This document shows positions 23,056 through 35,500 of a stretch of 64,000 bases of DNA, piece by piece. The position numbers and the translations under genes are program-made. Below the pieces are notes generated by a model that worked only from the letters and a program-made list of their open reading frames with translations, ran no database searches and was not told where the DNA came from. This DNA is from Adenophora triphylla var. japonica (taxonomy: Eukaryota > Streptophyta > Magnoliopsida > Asterales > Campanulaceae), in assembly GCA_022495995.1 (NCBI GenBank), contig JAFEMH010001482.1:248001-312000 (forward strand), in the 5' to 3' direction. Position 1 is the stretch's first letter. Each line of letters starts with the position of its first letter.

Positions 23056-25393
23056 TCAGAAGTAATACTTGATTTTCTTCTTGGCCTCTGGAGTGAAGTT
23101 AGGTACTTCATCCTCAATTAGCTTATCCAGCTCTGCCCCCGAGTCCTGGTTGACCAAAAGCTGTGTAGCTGTTGTTTGGTCGTCCAGGAATATCTCATCC
23201 ATATAATTCTCAGGATCGTCCAATCTGATCATTGGCTCGTCAACACATTTAATCGTCGAGACGTTGGAGCAGGAGGTTGTGGTCCGCTTTATCGACTTTG
23301 AAAACTTCACAATTTGCTCAGGGTCATCAATTTCAATGGTCCTTATGCTCTTCAACACATGCTCAAGGAATTCTGGGGCCGTCCCCAATACACATCCTAT
23401 CCCCGAGCGTGTTGGGAATTTGATTCTCTGGTGAGGGACTGAAGCAACGATCCCTAGAGCAGCCTATTCAGGTTGGCCTAGTATGGCGTGGTAATCATTC
23501 ACAACATCTATCACAATGAAAGTTACAGTCTGAATTGTTCTCAACGGATGGTCCCCAATGTCGACGGGAAAGTCAATTTTTCCTTTAGCGTCTACTCGGT
23601 GGTTGGTCAATCCCTCGAGATGGCCTAAGCAGGGACTTAGCCGACTATCAGGTAGACCCAATTTTTGGTAGCCGCTGTAGAATAAAATATCCTTTGCCGC
23701 CCCTGTATCAATGAGGATCCTTCTTGATTCACAGTTATCAATGAAACCTGGGACTATAAGATTCTTTTGACGAGCTATTGCATTGGTTGACAATTCATAC
23801 GGGTAGAAACTGATCATATCATTTGGAACATCTGTTTTTGGAGGGACATGGGGGGCCTTCTTCAAGTGGTATATGGAACTTTTGATTTGGTTTTTGCTTG
23901 ATTCATCAGAAATAACTAAGACCAATATTGGCTGCCTTTCAGGTGGGTCGTCGTTAGCGGCTCGATTATTGGCTGCTGGACGATCCCTCTTTATATACTG
24001 GTCGAGGCGACCATCGTCGATCCACCGTTGTATTATCTTTTTCAAGCAAAAATACTCCTCCGTGTCATGCCCCCTGTCTCGGTGATACTCACAATATTTT
24101 TTCATACTTTTCTTCCCCTTTACATTGGGGTTTATCTTTGGTGCTGCTCCAAAATCAACATTGCTACGAATTTCTGCACGGGATACTGTCAATGGAGTGT
24201 ACGACTCATGTACCTTTTCAGCTTTCTCCGACTTGTTATTTCCCTTGTCTTCGGTCTTGTCCTTCTTAGATTTTGCTGCCTCGTCGTTGACGACAGCCTT
24301 TCCATCTCATTTCATTTTCCTCTCTTCAGCTTCGGCCACTGCATAGGCCTTGGCGTAGAGGTCCTTCCTTGACTTGGCCGGATGGACTTGAAGCTCGTAG
24401 TCCAAGGTCGAAGAGACGATCCCATGCCTAAAACAGTTGATAATTTCACGGTCTGTTAAATCCTCGTCGATCTGGTCGACCAATTTCTTGAATCTTTTGA
24501 AATAATTCATCGAGCTTTCATTTGCTCCTTGGGTGATATTGCTTAGGTCGTTCACTGTCTTGCGACGATCTCCAGCAGTCGCAAACCTGCCCAAAAACTT
24601 CTTACGCATGTGCTTCCATGAATCGACGCTTCCCTTTGGAAGGCTTCTAAACCATCTCAGAGCTGCTTAAGTCAAAGTACTAGTGAGAGCTTTACACATT
24701 ACATCGTTGTATCTTGAGTACCTTAACACAAGTATCATCTGAGCCTCAAGATGTTGCATATGGTCTAAAGCACTTGTTGAGCCGTCGTACTTCTGCAAGT
24801 CAGGTAGTTTGAATCCTGGCTCTGGTGGTCCCAATTCAAGCATCCATGGTGCCAAAGGTTTCAATGTGCCAACATCATCCTCCGAGTCATCACTATCAGC
24901 ATTCTTTCTTGCTGCCATCTCTTCAACCTTACGTTTGAGTCTGAGCACTTCACGCATGTCAATACCTTCTGCTCGGTCGGCGAAGGGGGCCCTATAACGA
25001 CGATGCTCTTGGGAAACCGTGTTCGATCATTGCCTTTTCGTGACCGCAGGTCGTCGGGATACCGTTCTCTCTCTTTTCTTGCCTCTGGGAGGCGATGGTC
25101 TATAAGACCTGGATTGTTCCCGTCCGCGAGGTTGAGAGAGAGTACGGGTCCTCTCTCTGTAGCTCGGAGCTCATTCATTATGCATTGAGGGAGACATTTG
25201 ACGTCCTCGATTACCTTGGCTTGGGTTTCTCACATGATCGTCATTTATAGGAGGCGACCTCCGAAGTTCTCTGTTCGCCTCCTCTCGTCGTCGGTGAGAC
25301 GAGTTTCCTTCACTGCGACGATGGTTTAGATGCTCTCTGAGGTCTTGCGGCGGCACTTGACGATCATTCTCGGCAGCAGCCTCTTGACGACGA
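23056..25393 (-). pseudogene. Tat-type gag and protease, no downstream polymerase
   Basis: Minus-strand gag-protease in three slightly broken frames. The N-terminal part (25393 to about 24670) is basic, then has a PWMLELGPPEPGFKLPDLQKYDG block. The core continues in 24609-24307 (RKKFLGRFATAGDRRKTVNDL, MNYFKRFKKLVDQI). The variant zinc knuckle YCEYHRDRGHDTEEYFCLKKII is near 24090. Protease follows with RRILIDTGAAKDILFYSGY near 23710 and YHAILGQPE near 23470, ending at 23056 after an acidic tail. Single stops lie near 24666, 24308 and 23464. Gag and protease are thus recognisable, but no RT, RNase H or integrase follows on this strand. Confidence 0.85.
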
Positions 25394-26578
25394 TGTAAGT
25401 ACCCCAATCTGGATCACTCCTTGCCAAACACCTAGGAAACACCGCAGACTCACACAAACGTGATCTTGAACACCCGTAGCCTTCAAAAACCCCAAAAACC
25501 ACCAACCAAACCAAGGGGGGCCATTCTGGGATTAAAAAGTGCAAAAGGACTTTTTGGGAATTTTGGAAAATTTGGAAAAGCTAAGGTTGTCCGTGCAGAC
25601 CACTTTGCATTCAGACATCATAATTACAAAATCCCCATAAAGTCCACAATATTCCCTTAAATCCAGGAAAACCAAAAAACTGGTAATGGCTGACAGTGTC
25701 GTGCGACAAAGCTTGCCAGAATCTGGACCCTATAAATAGAGGCCTCCCCCTCTCATTTTTCACACACATTCCTCTTCTCCTCTCTCCCCAGCCTTCAGGC
25801 TTCCTCTCTAAGACCCTTCGGTGCAATTCCGGTCCCTTTCGGTTCCCTCCGGAGCATTCTGAGGCCCCTCTTGGTACTCCGAAGCTCTTCCGAGCACTCC
25901 CGAGACGCACCCGAGCTGCCCCGAGGCACTCTTGAGGCATTTTGAAGCCTTTCCAATCCATTCCGAAGCCCTGCCAATCCATCCCGAGGCATTCCATTTC
26001 ATCCCGAGGTGTCCCGGCCCTTTCCAAGCAAAACTGATGATCCCGACGCAAGCCGAAACTCTGCCCGAGCGCAACCGACAATCTTGACGCATGACGAACC
26101 TCTGCCTAAGTCCAGTCAACGATCCCTGCGATCCCCACGCACGACGAAACTCCGCCCGAGTACACACCTGACAATCCTGAGGCACGCCGAAGCTCTGTCC
26201 GCTGACAACCGACACGTCCCGACGCCATCCCGGTCCGTCCCGAAACACTATTCAACACTCAAACACTATTCCCCAGCGGAAGACAGACACGAACCAATAT
26301 TGGTAAGGCTTCCTTCCTACACTATTTCAATACATTTTAATATGTAGTGTACAATGTAGACATCAGATACAACATGCATTTTTAAAAGCACATACACACA
26401 CACACAATTTTTAAAGAAAGAAGGGGTACCGAAAGACTCGTTTTTACGAGGCGACTCGGGTGTGCATTTACTATGCCCTTCCCGAGGAGTAATTTGTCCT
26501 TCGAACTCAAAAATCTCATCACAGAACAACAATTTTAAACTAAGCATTTTCTCAATGTTTTGGGCTAAATCAAAACGG
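25394..26578 (+). mobile_element. Tat-family LTR inserted in the gag-protease element
   Basis: Begins TGTAAGTACCCCAATCTGG, the same start (inverted) as the LTR at 51253. It contains TATAAATA at 25731-25738 and is followed near 26579 by TGGCGACTCTACAAGC, which keeps the first ten bases of the Tat PBS. Homology to 49955-51253 extends past this PBS-like stretch by about 20 bases and then stops. It interrupts the gag of the minus-strand element: a plausible gag start (MSTENDGQSG) lies to the right at 26647 and the rest to the left. No clear 5-bp target duplication is seen, so this may be a rearranged rather than a clean solo LTR. Open frames inside it are incidental. Confidence 0.75.
25589..25738. 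promoter_or_regulatory. U3 palindromes and TATA box of the plus-strand Tat LTR
   Basis: GTCCGTGCAGAC (25589-25600, imperfect) and TGTCGTGCGACA (25697-25708, near-perfect) precede TATAAATA (25731-25738). The homologous LTR at 49955-51253 has a different palindrome (GGTCCGTACGGACC) in the same place. Confidence 0.8.
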
Positions 26579-26599
26579 TGTGGCGACTCTACAAGCAAA

Positions 26600-27512
26600 A
26601 AACGCAGCGACACACGGCCCCGACTGACCATCATTTTCAGTTGACATGCTTGTCGTGTGTCCATCTGACACCATCTCCAAGTTTTTTTCCGGCGGGTTTC
26701 TAGGTTTGGCTGAAGTCTCCGACGAACGATTCCCGGCAATGGAACCACTCTGATGATGCAGGAAATTGTTCGGGATCAGCTATTGAAGTCCAGAAGTGAT
26801 ATGGGCTGACTATGGAGACCTGCACACCACAAGAAATGAACCGTGAACTGCGCCGGGACTTGTCCGGCAAGGCCCTCCGGCGTAAGAATCAGTGTGGGCT
26901 GGAGAAGGTGGTAAAAATATGGAGAAGACGTGTGGGTGTGTGTATGCATGAATAGTGAAGAAACATTAGCCCAAGACACTGTTCATGTATTTATAGTGGA
27001 TGAGGGGAGCTAAGGTTTCCATCTTAACCGTTGGACTTGATTGTTGTCAACCGTTGGATTGGTTTTGTCCCCATGTATCCACGTGGTATCATGTGATTGT
27101 TTCGTACGAGCAAGGACACTGCTGCAACTGTCACTGATAGTGGATTGTCTATAATGTAATGTTTCACCTGCACAATTCGGCGCCACTGCTAGTTAGGTGG
27201 GGACATGTGCAGAGTGGGCCAATGGCAGGTTTGACTTTAATTATCAGAGGATGGCTTATTGAGCAAGCTAAGTGAATCGACGACCTGGAGTTGTATGTCC
27301 AGTAAGGTCGTCGCTTAATGGATGATCTGACGATCGAGTGCGTGGGTGAGAAGCCTCGTCCTTGGATGGGCTTGGTCGCTCAATGGCGACGATGGTCATC
27401 CTTTGTTCGACCGGTCACGTCCCAACTCTGGCGTCGATCCTTCGGACTTGATCCCATAGTGGGCCTATTGTTGAGCCCGTTTCTAGAGGAAATGGTTTGG
27501 GCTTGGCCCAAC
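26600..27512 (-). mobile_element. 5' LTR and leader of the gag-protease element (edges approximate)
   Basis: A TATAAATA box on the minus strand at 26988-26995 lies to the right of a leader that reaches a possible gag ATG at 26647. The likely LTR start on the minus strand is TGTTGGGCCAAGCCC near 27512. A stretch TGGTGTCAGATGG just before the ATG could be a PBS but does not match a tRNA end I know. An 8-bp palindrome TCGTACGA lies at 27112-27119, upstream of the TATA box. No partner LTR was found. Confidence 0.5.
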
Positions 27513-28634
27513 ACAATTTATTCTGTTCACATATAATAATGAGGTTTTCGTCGTTGCCTCGTTGGAGTAATGTTTTCTTCTTAAATCAAAGGATTGTTTT
27601 TATTTTTATTTTTGGAAATTCCTAACGACGTCAGAAGCAAGAAAATAAAATAGGTGGAGTGGCTTTAGCGTAGATGAACAATTTAGGAAAGGTGTTAGCG
27701 GTTACGATAAGAAAGGCCCAACACTGGTGATGATAATGACAGAAGAAGAATACACGCCACCAGCAAGGGAAACGAGGAAAATTAAATAATTGTTTAACTA
27801 ATACAGTACTCCGTATGTAATGGAGTAATAAATTTTACATACAGAATGACAATATTTTTAAAAATTGTGTTTTACTTTAATTATTAAGTCAGCAATTTTA
27901 GAATAAAGGGTTAAGATTTCTTTTGGAATAACTATTTGTTTAATTGAATTATCCAAATTTAATATACAAGAAGATCAAAATTATTATTTAGTATAAAATT
28001 ATCTCAAAGCTAAGGGATCAAAATGTATAAATTCATTATTCTAGATAGCGAAAAGTTATTTTCTTTTTTTAAAAATAAGTGATCAAAATATACCATGAGT
28101 GCTTTGCCACTGCTTTACATGTTTGTGTATTTGTGTATTACTTGTGCGATATTAAAATTATATTAATACTATTTTCATATTTTGAAAATGCGATTTTTTT
28201 TTTTTTTGAAAATGGATAAAAATAAATTGGAGGTGCGACATTTATTATATTCCCTCAGTTTCATATTTTCATTTTGGGTTTCTCATTTAAAATAGACACA
28301 CCCAAAATAAAATTCTTTTAATACTTGTTTATTCACGAGACCCACTTGTTATAATGGATATATTCACTTAATATTATTCATCCCACTTTCTCTCTTTTAA
28401 TTCACTTTTTATAATTATAACACTTACTCTACTATACAATTTTTAATTTTCATGAAATATCAACTTTGTTCTTTATTGAATAGGACTAAGGAAATGTGCT
28501 AAAACAATTTTAAAAGGAAAATGATAGGACAACAAATGATACCAACAGAATCCTTGTATATGTGAGGGACGCCATTTTTAGGTCCATTCCACGCACTAAT
28601 AAACAACATTTGTAATATAGCTGTGAGTTCATCA
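27513..28634. other. AT-rich region upstream of the fucosidase exon copy
   Basis: No reading frame, tRNA or intact element. Two weak MITE-like ends (TATTCCCTCAGTTTC near 28250 and a degenerate partner near 28485) may be the remains of a Stowaway-like element. The region directly upstream of 28635 could hold the promoter of the exon copy, but I see no clear TATA box. Confidence 0.4.
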
Positions 28635-28836
28635 ATGGAGGAGGTTGGAGGTAGTGGCCGGGTTATGGTGGGGCGATCCACAGAGAAATATAGCTTGATT
28701 GAAGCTAAGGAGCCACCGAAGAAGGTGAGGTTTAGTAGGCCAGCAATGCACTGGACGGATGCTGTTCCCATCGGCAATGGCCGACTCGGTGCTATGGTTA
28801 GGGGCGGTCTACCTCTTGAGACTATCAGTCTTAATG
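28635..28836 (+). pseudogene. Extra copy of fucosidase exon 1
   Basis: ATG-initiated 67-codon stretch ending in GT after AATG. It is clearly homologous to exon 1 of the gene at 32540: [39 protein letters not shown] aligns without gaps to the true exon. Splice phase (one base after the codon) and donor are the same. A Trp in the GAMVWGG motif is Arg here. No later exon follows before 32540, so on its own it is a truncated duplicate. It could instead act as an alternative first exon spliced to 33050, which the shared phase would permit. Confidence 0.85.
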
Positions 28837-29585
28837 GTATTCATATCCTTTCTTATTCATATTTCTTTTTATTCTCCATCCGCCCCACAATAAATTTCAC
28901 GTTTCATTTATCCAAAAATAGTAGTTAGCATTTCTAAAAAAGAAATTAATTTTATGCTATTTTATTATTGTACCAGTGAGGTAAAAAGTAGTAGTAAATT
29001 TACCTTCTTTAAAAAAATAAAAATCAATTGCGGCTTTTATTTGGAAACGGGTGAATATGTATTTCATTTTTTAAATAATATATATGGTTAATATTAAAGT
29101 CACAAAAAATGTCACAAAATTTGGTTCACGAACGAAATAATGGGTTATGATTTTATTGGTATTTTTAATTAGAATATGTCGGGTTTACAATCGATACAAT
29201 CAATAAAATATCGTCATTTCATTTTATATACATTCTTTTGTTAACTATTTTGGTGTTCCCAGCATTGCCAGATAGATATTGCAGTTTATTTATCAATATT
29301 TTATAAATATGTTTTATTTATTTGTTTGTTAATTACTTAATAAATGATAATAATGTTAAAAGTATATTAACATGATTTATTATTTAATTTAAGATGAAAG
29401 GCAAAGTGTCACAATCAGTCCTGAACGAAGGATTAATTTTTTTTGTTGTATTAGCGGTGGCAATATTTGTCCACCTGTGCTCCATTATTGTAAAATAATG
29501 TTTTGGATTATGGTAAGAATTGTGCGGACAGGCAAAATCGCTGTCAATTTTGTAATGTTTCTGTTGTGGTTTTTGTTAAATTATA

Positions 29586-29838
29586 CTCCCTCCGTCTCAA
29601 AAAATGATTGTCCCACTTTTTTTGCTTTTATTATGAGGAAACTTTGAACAATAATTTTAGGTTTATTTAACTATATAAATGAAAATCTAAAACTCATTAT
29701 TGATACACCATCAATAATACTATCAATTGTAAGTTTTAGATCTTCATTTGTATAATTAAATCAACCTAAAATTATTATTCAAAGTTTCTTCGTAATAAAT
29801 GCAAAAAAAGTGGGACAATCATTTTGGAATGGAGGGAG
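29586..29838. mobile_element. Stowaway-like MITE, 253 bp
   Basis: Terminal inverted repeats CTCCCTCCGTCTCAAAAAAT and its near complement, extended inward by a long inverted repeat (TGATTGTCCCACTTTTTTTGC), flanked by TA on both sides (29584-29585 and 29839-29840). AT-rich, non-coding. Typical of Tc1/mariner-driven Stowaway elements, and inserted between the two fucosidase first exons. Confidence 0.92.
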
Positions 29839-30005
29839 TATTAACATTTTTGTTAAATTTTTTACATTAATTTGAGTGGAAAAAAAATGAAGCAGAATTT
29901 TTGGATACAACCATAGCAAATATTAATGGCAAAAGTACAACAAGCACTATAGGTTAGAGGCATTTTTCTAGTTTTTCGTAATTTATCTCCAACCCATAGC
30001 AAATT

Positions 30006-31978
30006 TGATGTAGCACATGAATTGAATTGTTGGGTAAAATCTCAACGGCAATGAAAAAGAATGGGGAAAAAAATCAGATATTCAAGTGACGGCTAAAGTT
30101 GGCGAGACAGCATTTGCTCGGTCGAGCATGGCCAAACAGAAACTACGCCAAGCCTTCATGTTGAAATATAGATTTAATATTAGTTGTTTTATTTGGTAAT
30201 CGTCTCGTAGTATTATCGTTATTATTTCTTTTAATGAGACGAGAGGTATTTTAGTTAATAGAGTTTTAAATAAGTCGTTAGGGTTTTAGTTTTCCTTATT
30301 GATTAGGTTTTCTTTATTTATTTTTCTTTATTTATTAGGATTTGCGAATATAAATAGATTGCTTGGGCTTTTGTAATAGGGAATCTTTTCATCAATTAAT
30401 TTCTTTGCTAGTTTGCGAAACCCTACACCTTGTGTGTTTATCTAAGTCATTAATTTATCTTACAGAATAATCTTTTAGGAGATTATTGTTTTAAGGAATT
30501 GCGATTTCTTGTAGAAGAATTGGTTTAGGCAATTCTTGTTTATATATTCCGTTGCGTTTTACATCAATTGATATCAGAGCAGGACGATCCTTGGGCGATG
30601 GCCAACGATGGGGAAAATCGCATGATGACCCTTCTCGAGGCAATAAACGCCAATCTAATGGCGTTGCGCGAGGATCAAAGACAAGATGATATGGAGGCGG
30701 CTAACCGTCACGCAGAGATCTTGAAGGCTTTACAACTAAGAAATCGAGGCGCTCGTGGGGACAATCTCCACCACAGAGACTCGATTGGCGGGGAAGTTCA
30801 TAACGAAAAGGAAGAGGTTAGTAATAATTTTCTTTCTGTAGATGGAGATACTGCTCCAAAAGAAACAGTTTTAGAACCAACTAATGAAAATCTGACTTCG
30901 AAGAAAAAAAAAAGAATATTTATGACTTGGAGAAAGAATTGACCGTTCCATATGAAATTATTCAACCTATAAAATCTGAAGCCAAGCTTCACATCAAGGA
31001 TAAAAATATGACCTTGGAGGAGGAGAAGGTTATTTGTGTAATAGAGAAAGAATTGAGCATTGTTGAAGAGAAGAAGGATGGTGAGGATGGAACGGACCTA
31101 TACAAGATGGTTATGGAAAAATCAAATCTATTATATGGAGGATTTCTTGACGACGTTGCCGAAACCGTTCCAAATTCAATTCAAACATCGCAAGAAGGGG
31201 TGATTCTTTATTTGGAAGAAATCGTTCTAAGTCCAATTTTGCTTAAAGGACGGATCTACTCAAAACATTTATTCAAATGGGACGGAGCCGTTCAAATTAT
31301 CCCAAATTCTAGCATGCCAAGGATGCAATTATGTTCGAAGTATCTTTTTATCTGGCATGACCGTTTTCAGACCTCGGACGAGAACTCGAGGACGAGTTCT
31401 TTTGAAGAAGGGGAGTATGATGTAGCACATGGATCGATGTGTCAAATCTCGACAGCAATGAAGAAGAATGGGGACGAAAGGTCAGATATTCAAGTGACGG
31501 CTGAAATTGGCGAGACAACATTTGCTCGACCGAGCATGGCCAAACAGAAACTACGCCAAGCCTTCATGGTGAAATATAGATTTAATATTAGTTGTTTTAT
31601 TTGGTACTCGTCTCGTAGTATTATCGTTATTATTTCTTTTAATATTTTGAGATGAGGGGTATTTTAGTCAATAGGGTTTTAAATAAGTCGTTAGGGTTTT
31701 AGTTTTCCTTATTGATTATGTTTTCTTTATTGATTTTGCTTTATTTATTAGGATTTGCGAGTATAAATAGATTGCTAGGGCTTTTGTAATAGGGAATCTT
31801 TTCATCAATTAATTTATTTGCTAGTTTACAAAACCTACACCTTGTGTGTTTATCTAAGTCATTAATTTGACTTGCAGAATAATCTTTTAGGAGATTATTG
31901 TTTTAAATAATTGCGATTTCTTGCAGAATAATTGGTTTAGGTCATTCTTGTTTATCTATTCCGCTGCGCTTTACATCA
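30006..31978 (+). mobile_element. Complete non-autonomous Gypsy-type LTR element, 1973 bp
   Basis: Two LTRs of identical length, 561 bp (30006-30566 and 31418-31978), both TGATGTAGC...ACATCA, flanked by the target duplication AAATT (30001-30005 and 31979-31983). A PBS-like TGATATCAGAGCA follows the first LTR, and the purine-rich GAAGAAGGGGAGTA precedes the second. TATAAATA lies at 30349 and 31762. Only a short gag-like N-terminus and the extreme pol C-terminal motif (ENSRTSSFEEGE, just before the polypurine tract) remain inside. The elements at 36905-42349 share its LTR ends, PBS and pre-polypurine motif, so the two families are related. It would need another element's enzymes to move. Confidence 0.95.
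30600..31417 (+). pseudogene. Remnant gag N-terminus and pol C-terminal motif
   Basis: From ATG 30598 the frame reads MANDGENRMMTLLEAINANLMALREDQRQ and ends at 30942 after a KKKKR run. This is the start of a Gypsy gag (a coiled-coil-like helix), without the gag core. A second acidic frame (30927-31655) is of no known family and ends inside the LTR. Near 31378-31410 the translation NSRTSSFEEGE resembles the end of chromovirus pol. Most of gag and all enzymatic domains have been deleted. Confidence 0.6.
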
Positions 31979-31983
31979 AAATT

Positions 31984-32539
31984 GTAAACTTTAAGTGGGA
32001 TAATTATTTTTTCCTAAATTTCTCTAATTAAATTAACCTCTAAAAATTTAATTATCATTTTGGGACGGAGTAATTAAATTAACCTCTAAAAATATAATTA
32101 TCTTTCTGGGACGGAGAAATAAGTAAGTGAGAATATCAAAGTCAACAAGGGAAACGGGCTTTGAAAATTAAAATGAATCCAAAAAAGACAGTAATACAAG
32201 AAAGGTGGTGGTCCAGCATCACCATCAGTAGTTGAGCTTGAATATGTGTTGTACATAACTAAATTTTTTCTGCCGCGTGAATAAAATTCAATACCCGCCG
32301 AAGGAGGTAGCTGTAGCTCTCTGTCCACATTATCTGTCCCTGTTCCGTAGTCAAGTTAATCAAGGCGGTTCACTTCCACCCCTTTAAACAACCTTGTGTC
32401 CCATCTCTTCTTCTCTTTTGTGGACAAGCCTTGTCTGCATCACCTTCACCAGTGTTAGAACTGAATTTAATGAGTTTTGGACCAAGAACAGAAGCCTGAC
32501 ATTTATGTAATTAGTCATTTTGATCGTTGAATTCCGTCC
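31984..32539. other. Upstream region of the fucosidase gene
   Basis: Contains a direct repeat of about 40 bases (AATTAAATTAACCTCTAAAA at about 32023 and 32070), each copy followed by GGGACGGAG, the end motif of Stowaway-like MITEs. This suggests partial MITE copies. The last 200 bases before the ATG are less AT-rich and probably hold promoter and 5' UTR, though no strong TATA box is visible. Confidence 0.45.
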
Positions 32540-35500
32540 ATGGAGGAAGATGGAGAGTGGGTTATAGTGAGCAGACCCACAGAGAGAGATATGTGGACTC
32601 CTGCTAGCTTTAATGTTACTGAAGATGAGCCACTGAAGGTGAGGTTCAATGGGCCGGCAAAGGTTTGGACTGATGCTATTCCCGTTGGCAATGGCCGCCT
32701 TGGTGCTATGGTTTGGGGCGGTGTGCCTTCTGATACTATCAATCTCAATGGTAGTCTTTTCTTTTCTTTTTATCCTTGTTTGTTTTTTGCAGGGGAGCCT
32801 AATTTTTGTATATTTACCATAGCTAGTTAAATTTATAAAGGTTTTATTTCAAAGTTTTCCGTGAAAAAAAAAATGAATCGAAATATTCGGATAATATAAA
32901 AAAACTAGTCAAGATCCTACTCACTATGAACGACCAAAAAGAAATTTCAAATTTAGCAAATTTGAATTTTTTTGCCATTCATTTAGGGACGAAGGGAGTA
33001 GTATGCAAAGAACAGAAACTCATTTTTGTTGTATGATTTATTTCTTCAGAGGACACACTTTGGTCAGCGTCTCCTGGGATTTATACAAATCCAAATGCCC
33101 CAAAGGCATTAGCTGAGGTCAGGAAGCTTGTTGATGATGGAAAATATCCAGAAGCAACCACAGCTGCCGTTGCCTTGTCAGGAAATGCCTCTGCTGTATG
33201 CTCTTTCATTAACTTATTTGTGTACAATGTTAAGTTTATTTCAGTTCAAAAGGATAACTTGAAATATCTCGAGATTTCATATATATATATATGATCATTA
33301 TTTCTTTTATTATTCTGAAGGTTTATCAGCTTGTGGGTGATATCAATCTAGAGTTTGATGATCATTTGGCATATAGTCAAGAAACATATCTTCGAGAGCT
33401 GGATTTGGATACTGCCACAGTGAACGTGAAATACTCTGTTGGTGAAGTAGAATTCACAAGGCAACATTTTGCTTCGTATACAGACCAAGTAGTCGTGACA
33501 AAGATTTCCGGAAGCAAATCAGGGAGTTTATCCTTTACTGTATCTTTCGACAGCAAGTTAAATCATCAATCAAATATAAATGCGCAAAATCAAATTATCA
33601 TGGAAGGAAACTGTTCAGGCGACGATGAAAATCCCGAAGGAATTAAATTTTCCTCAATTCTTGATTTGCGAATTAGTGATGGTGTTGGTAAAATAAATGC
33701 TTTGGATGGAAATAAACTTAAGGTTGAGAAATGTGACTGGGCTGTTATAGTACTAGCGGCATCATCTTCATTTGGTGGTCCATTTATAAAGCCTTCAGAT
33801 TCAAAGAAGGATCCTACTTCCGAGTCTCAAAGAACATTGAATTTATTGAAGAATTTGTCGTATTCTGAACTTTTAGATCGCCATTTGGGGGATTATCAAA
33901 AGCTTTTTCACCGTGTTTCCCTGCACCTTTCTAAGAGCTCGAAAAGTGTTGTGAAAGATGATTCTTCTTTAATTTATGCATTTGTTGAAGGAAAGAAAGA
34001 AGAGGCTATTTCAACTGCAGAGAGAGTTAAATCTTTTAAAAATGATGAAGATCCCTCTTTGGTGGAGCTTTTATTCCAATATGGTCGATATCTGCTTATT
34101 TCTTGTTCCCGACCTGGAACTCAACCAGCAAATTTACAGGGTATATGGAACAGTTTTGTCTATCCGCCATGGGAGTAAGTTTCCTTTTTTTTTTTTTTTT
34201 TTTTTTTTTGTATGTCATATTTGGCATAAGTAATTTAATTTTTTTCTTCTACTTTGCGGAATATATTGGTTAGTTACTCATTTTACCTCTTTTTCCTGAT
34301 TCTACAGTGGTGCTCCGCACTTGAATATCAATCTTCAAATGAACTATTGGCCTTCGCTTCCCTGCAACCTTCGTGAGTGCCAAGAGCCCTTATTTGAGTA
34401 CATGTCAACACTGGCCACAAATGGAGGTAAAACAGCAAAGGTACGACTTTATTTCACTTTGGACTTTCTCGTCAGAACTGTCAGAAAATTATAGCTGCAT
34501 GACTCGAAATTTAGTTGAGTAAGCTGTCTGATTGCTGGATACATTTTTGTGCTGAATAATTAAGACCTTTGAAGCTCTATATGATCTCTTTGTTTAAGTG
34601 TTAAACACAACAATCTTTTGCTTGTACCACTTTCGACATTCTTTATATAATTAGTTACAGAACATTACAGGTAAACTATGAAGCAAGCGGGTGGGTTGCA
34701 CATCAGGTGTCTGATATATGGGGAAAAACATCCCCAGATCGTGGTGAAGCTGTGTGGGCTTTATGGCCAATGGGTGGAGCATGGCTTTGTACCCATTTGT
34801 GGGAACACTACTTATTTACACTGAATAAAGTAAGGTTCAAACTATGTTTTTTTTTTTTCATCTCATTCTTGCACCAGATTAAACTTTTTTTTTTATTATT
34901 TCTTGAACTAGGACTTTCTTGAAAAGAAAGCATATCCACTTCTGGAAGGATGTTCTTCCTTTCTTTTGGACTGGCTGATTGAAGGTCGCGGAGGTTATTT
35001 AGAAACCAATCCATCGACATCTCCAGAGCACTTGTTCACGGCTCCTGATGGTAAACCAGCTAGTGTGAGCTATTCCTCAACAATGGACATGTCTATCATT
35101 AAGGAAATATTTTCTTCCATTGTTTCTGCTGCTGAGGTAAATCTTCCCCAAATTCTTCATTAGTTGAAAAAATTTCCATTATTTTTTCCTTTGAGTAGAC
35201 GAGTGGCTGTTTTACGACTGCATGATTATAATGTTGTGAATAGGTATTGGGAAAAAAGGAGGATGACTTGATCCAGAAGGTTCTCAAAGCTCAACCACGA
35301 CTTTATCCGATGAAAATTGCTAGGGATGGTTCAATTATGGAATGGGTACTTCCGTACTTCAAATTTGAGTTTGATTTATAGTCCGTTGTGTTCGTTTGGT
35401 GCTTATATGAATGTTATAAAAGACCAAGTTATCAAAGTGTTTGAATTAATCATGATAGGCACAAGATTTTGAGGATCCGGATGTGCATCATAGGCATGTA

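Noticed and set aside
25611..26248. Several overlapping frames of 65-156 codons on both strands
   Set aside because: They lie inside an LTR with clear TATA and homologous LTR sequence elsewhere; the GC-rich repeats keep many frames open.
27279..27306. CGACGACC...GGTCGTCG inverted repeat
   Set aside because: Isolated, single copy and not near a TATA box in the right way; not added to the palindrome series.
30927..31655. 242-codon acidic frame inside the short LTR element
   Set aside because: It runs into the right LTR and has no family likeness; only the short NSRTSSFEEGE motif is meaningful.
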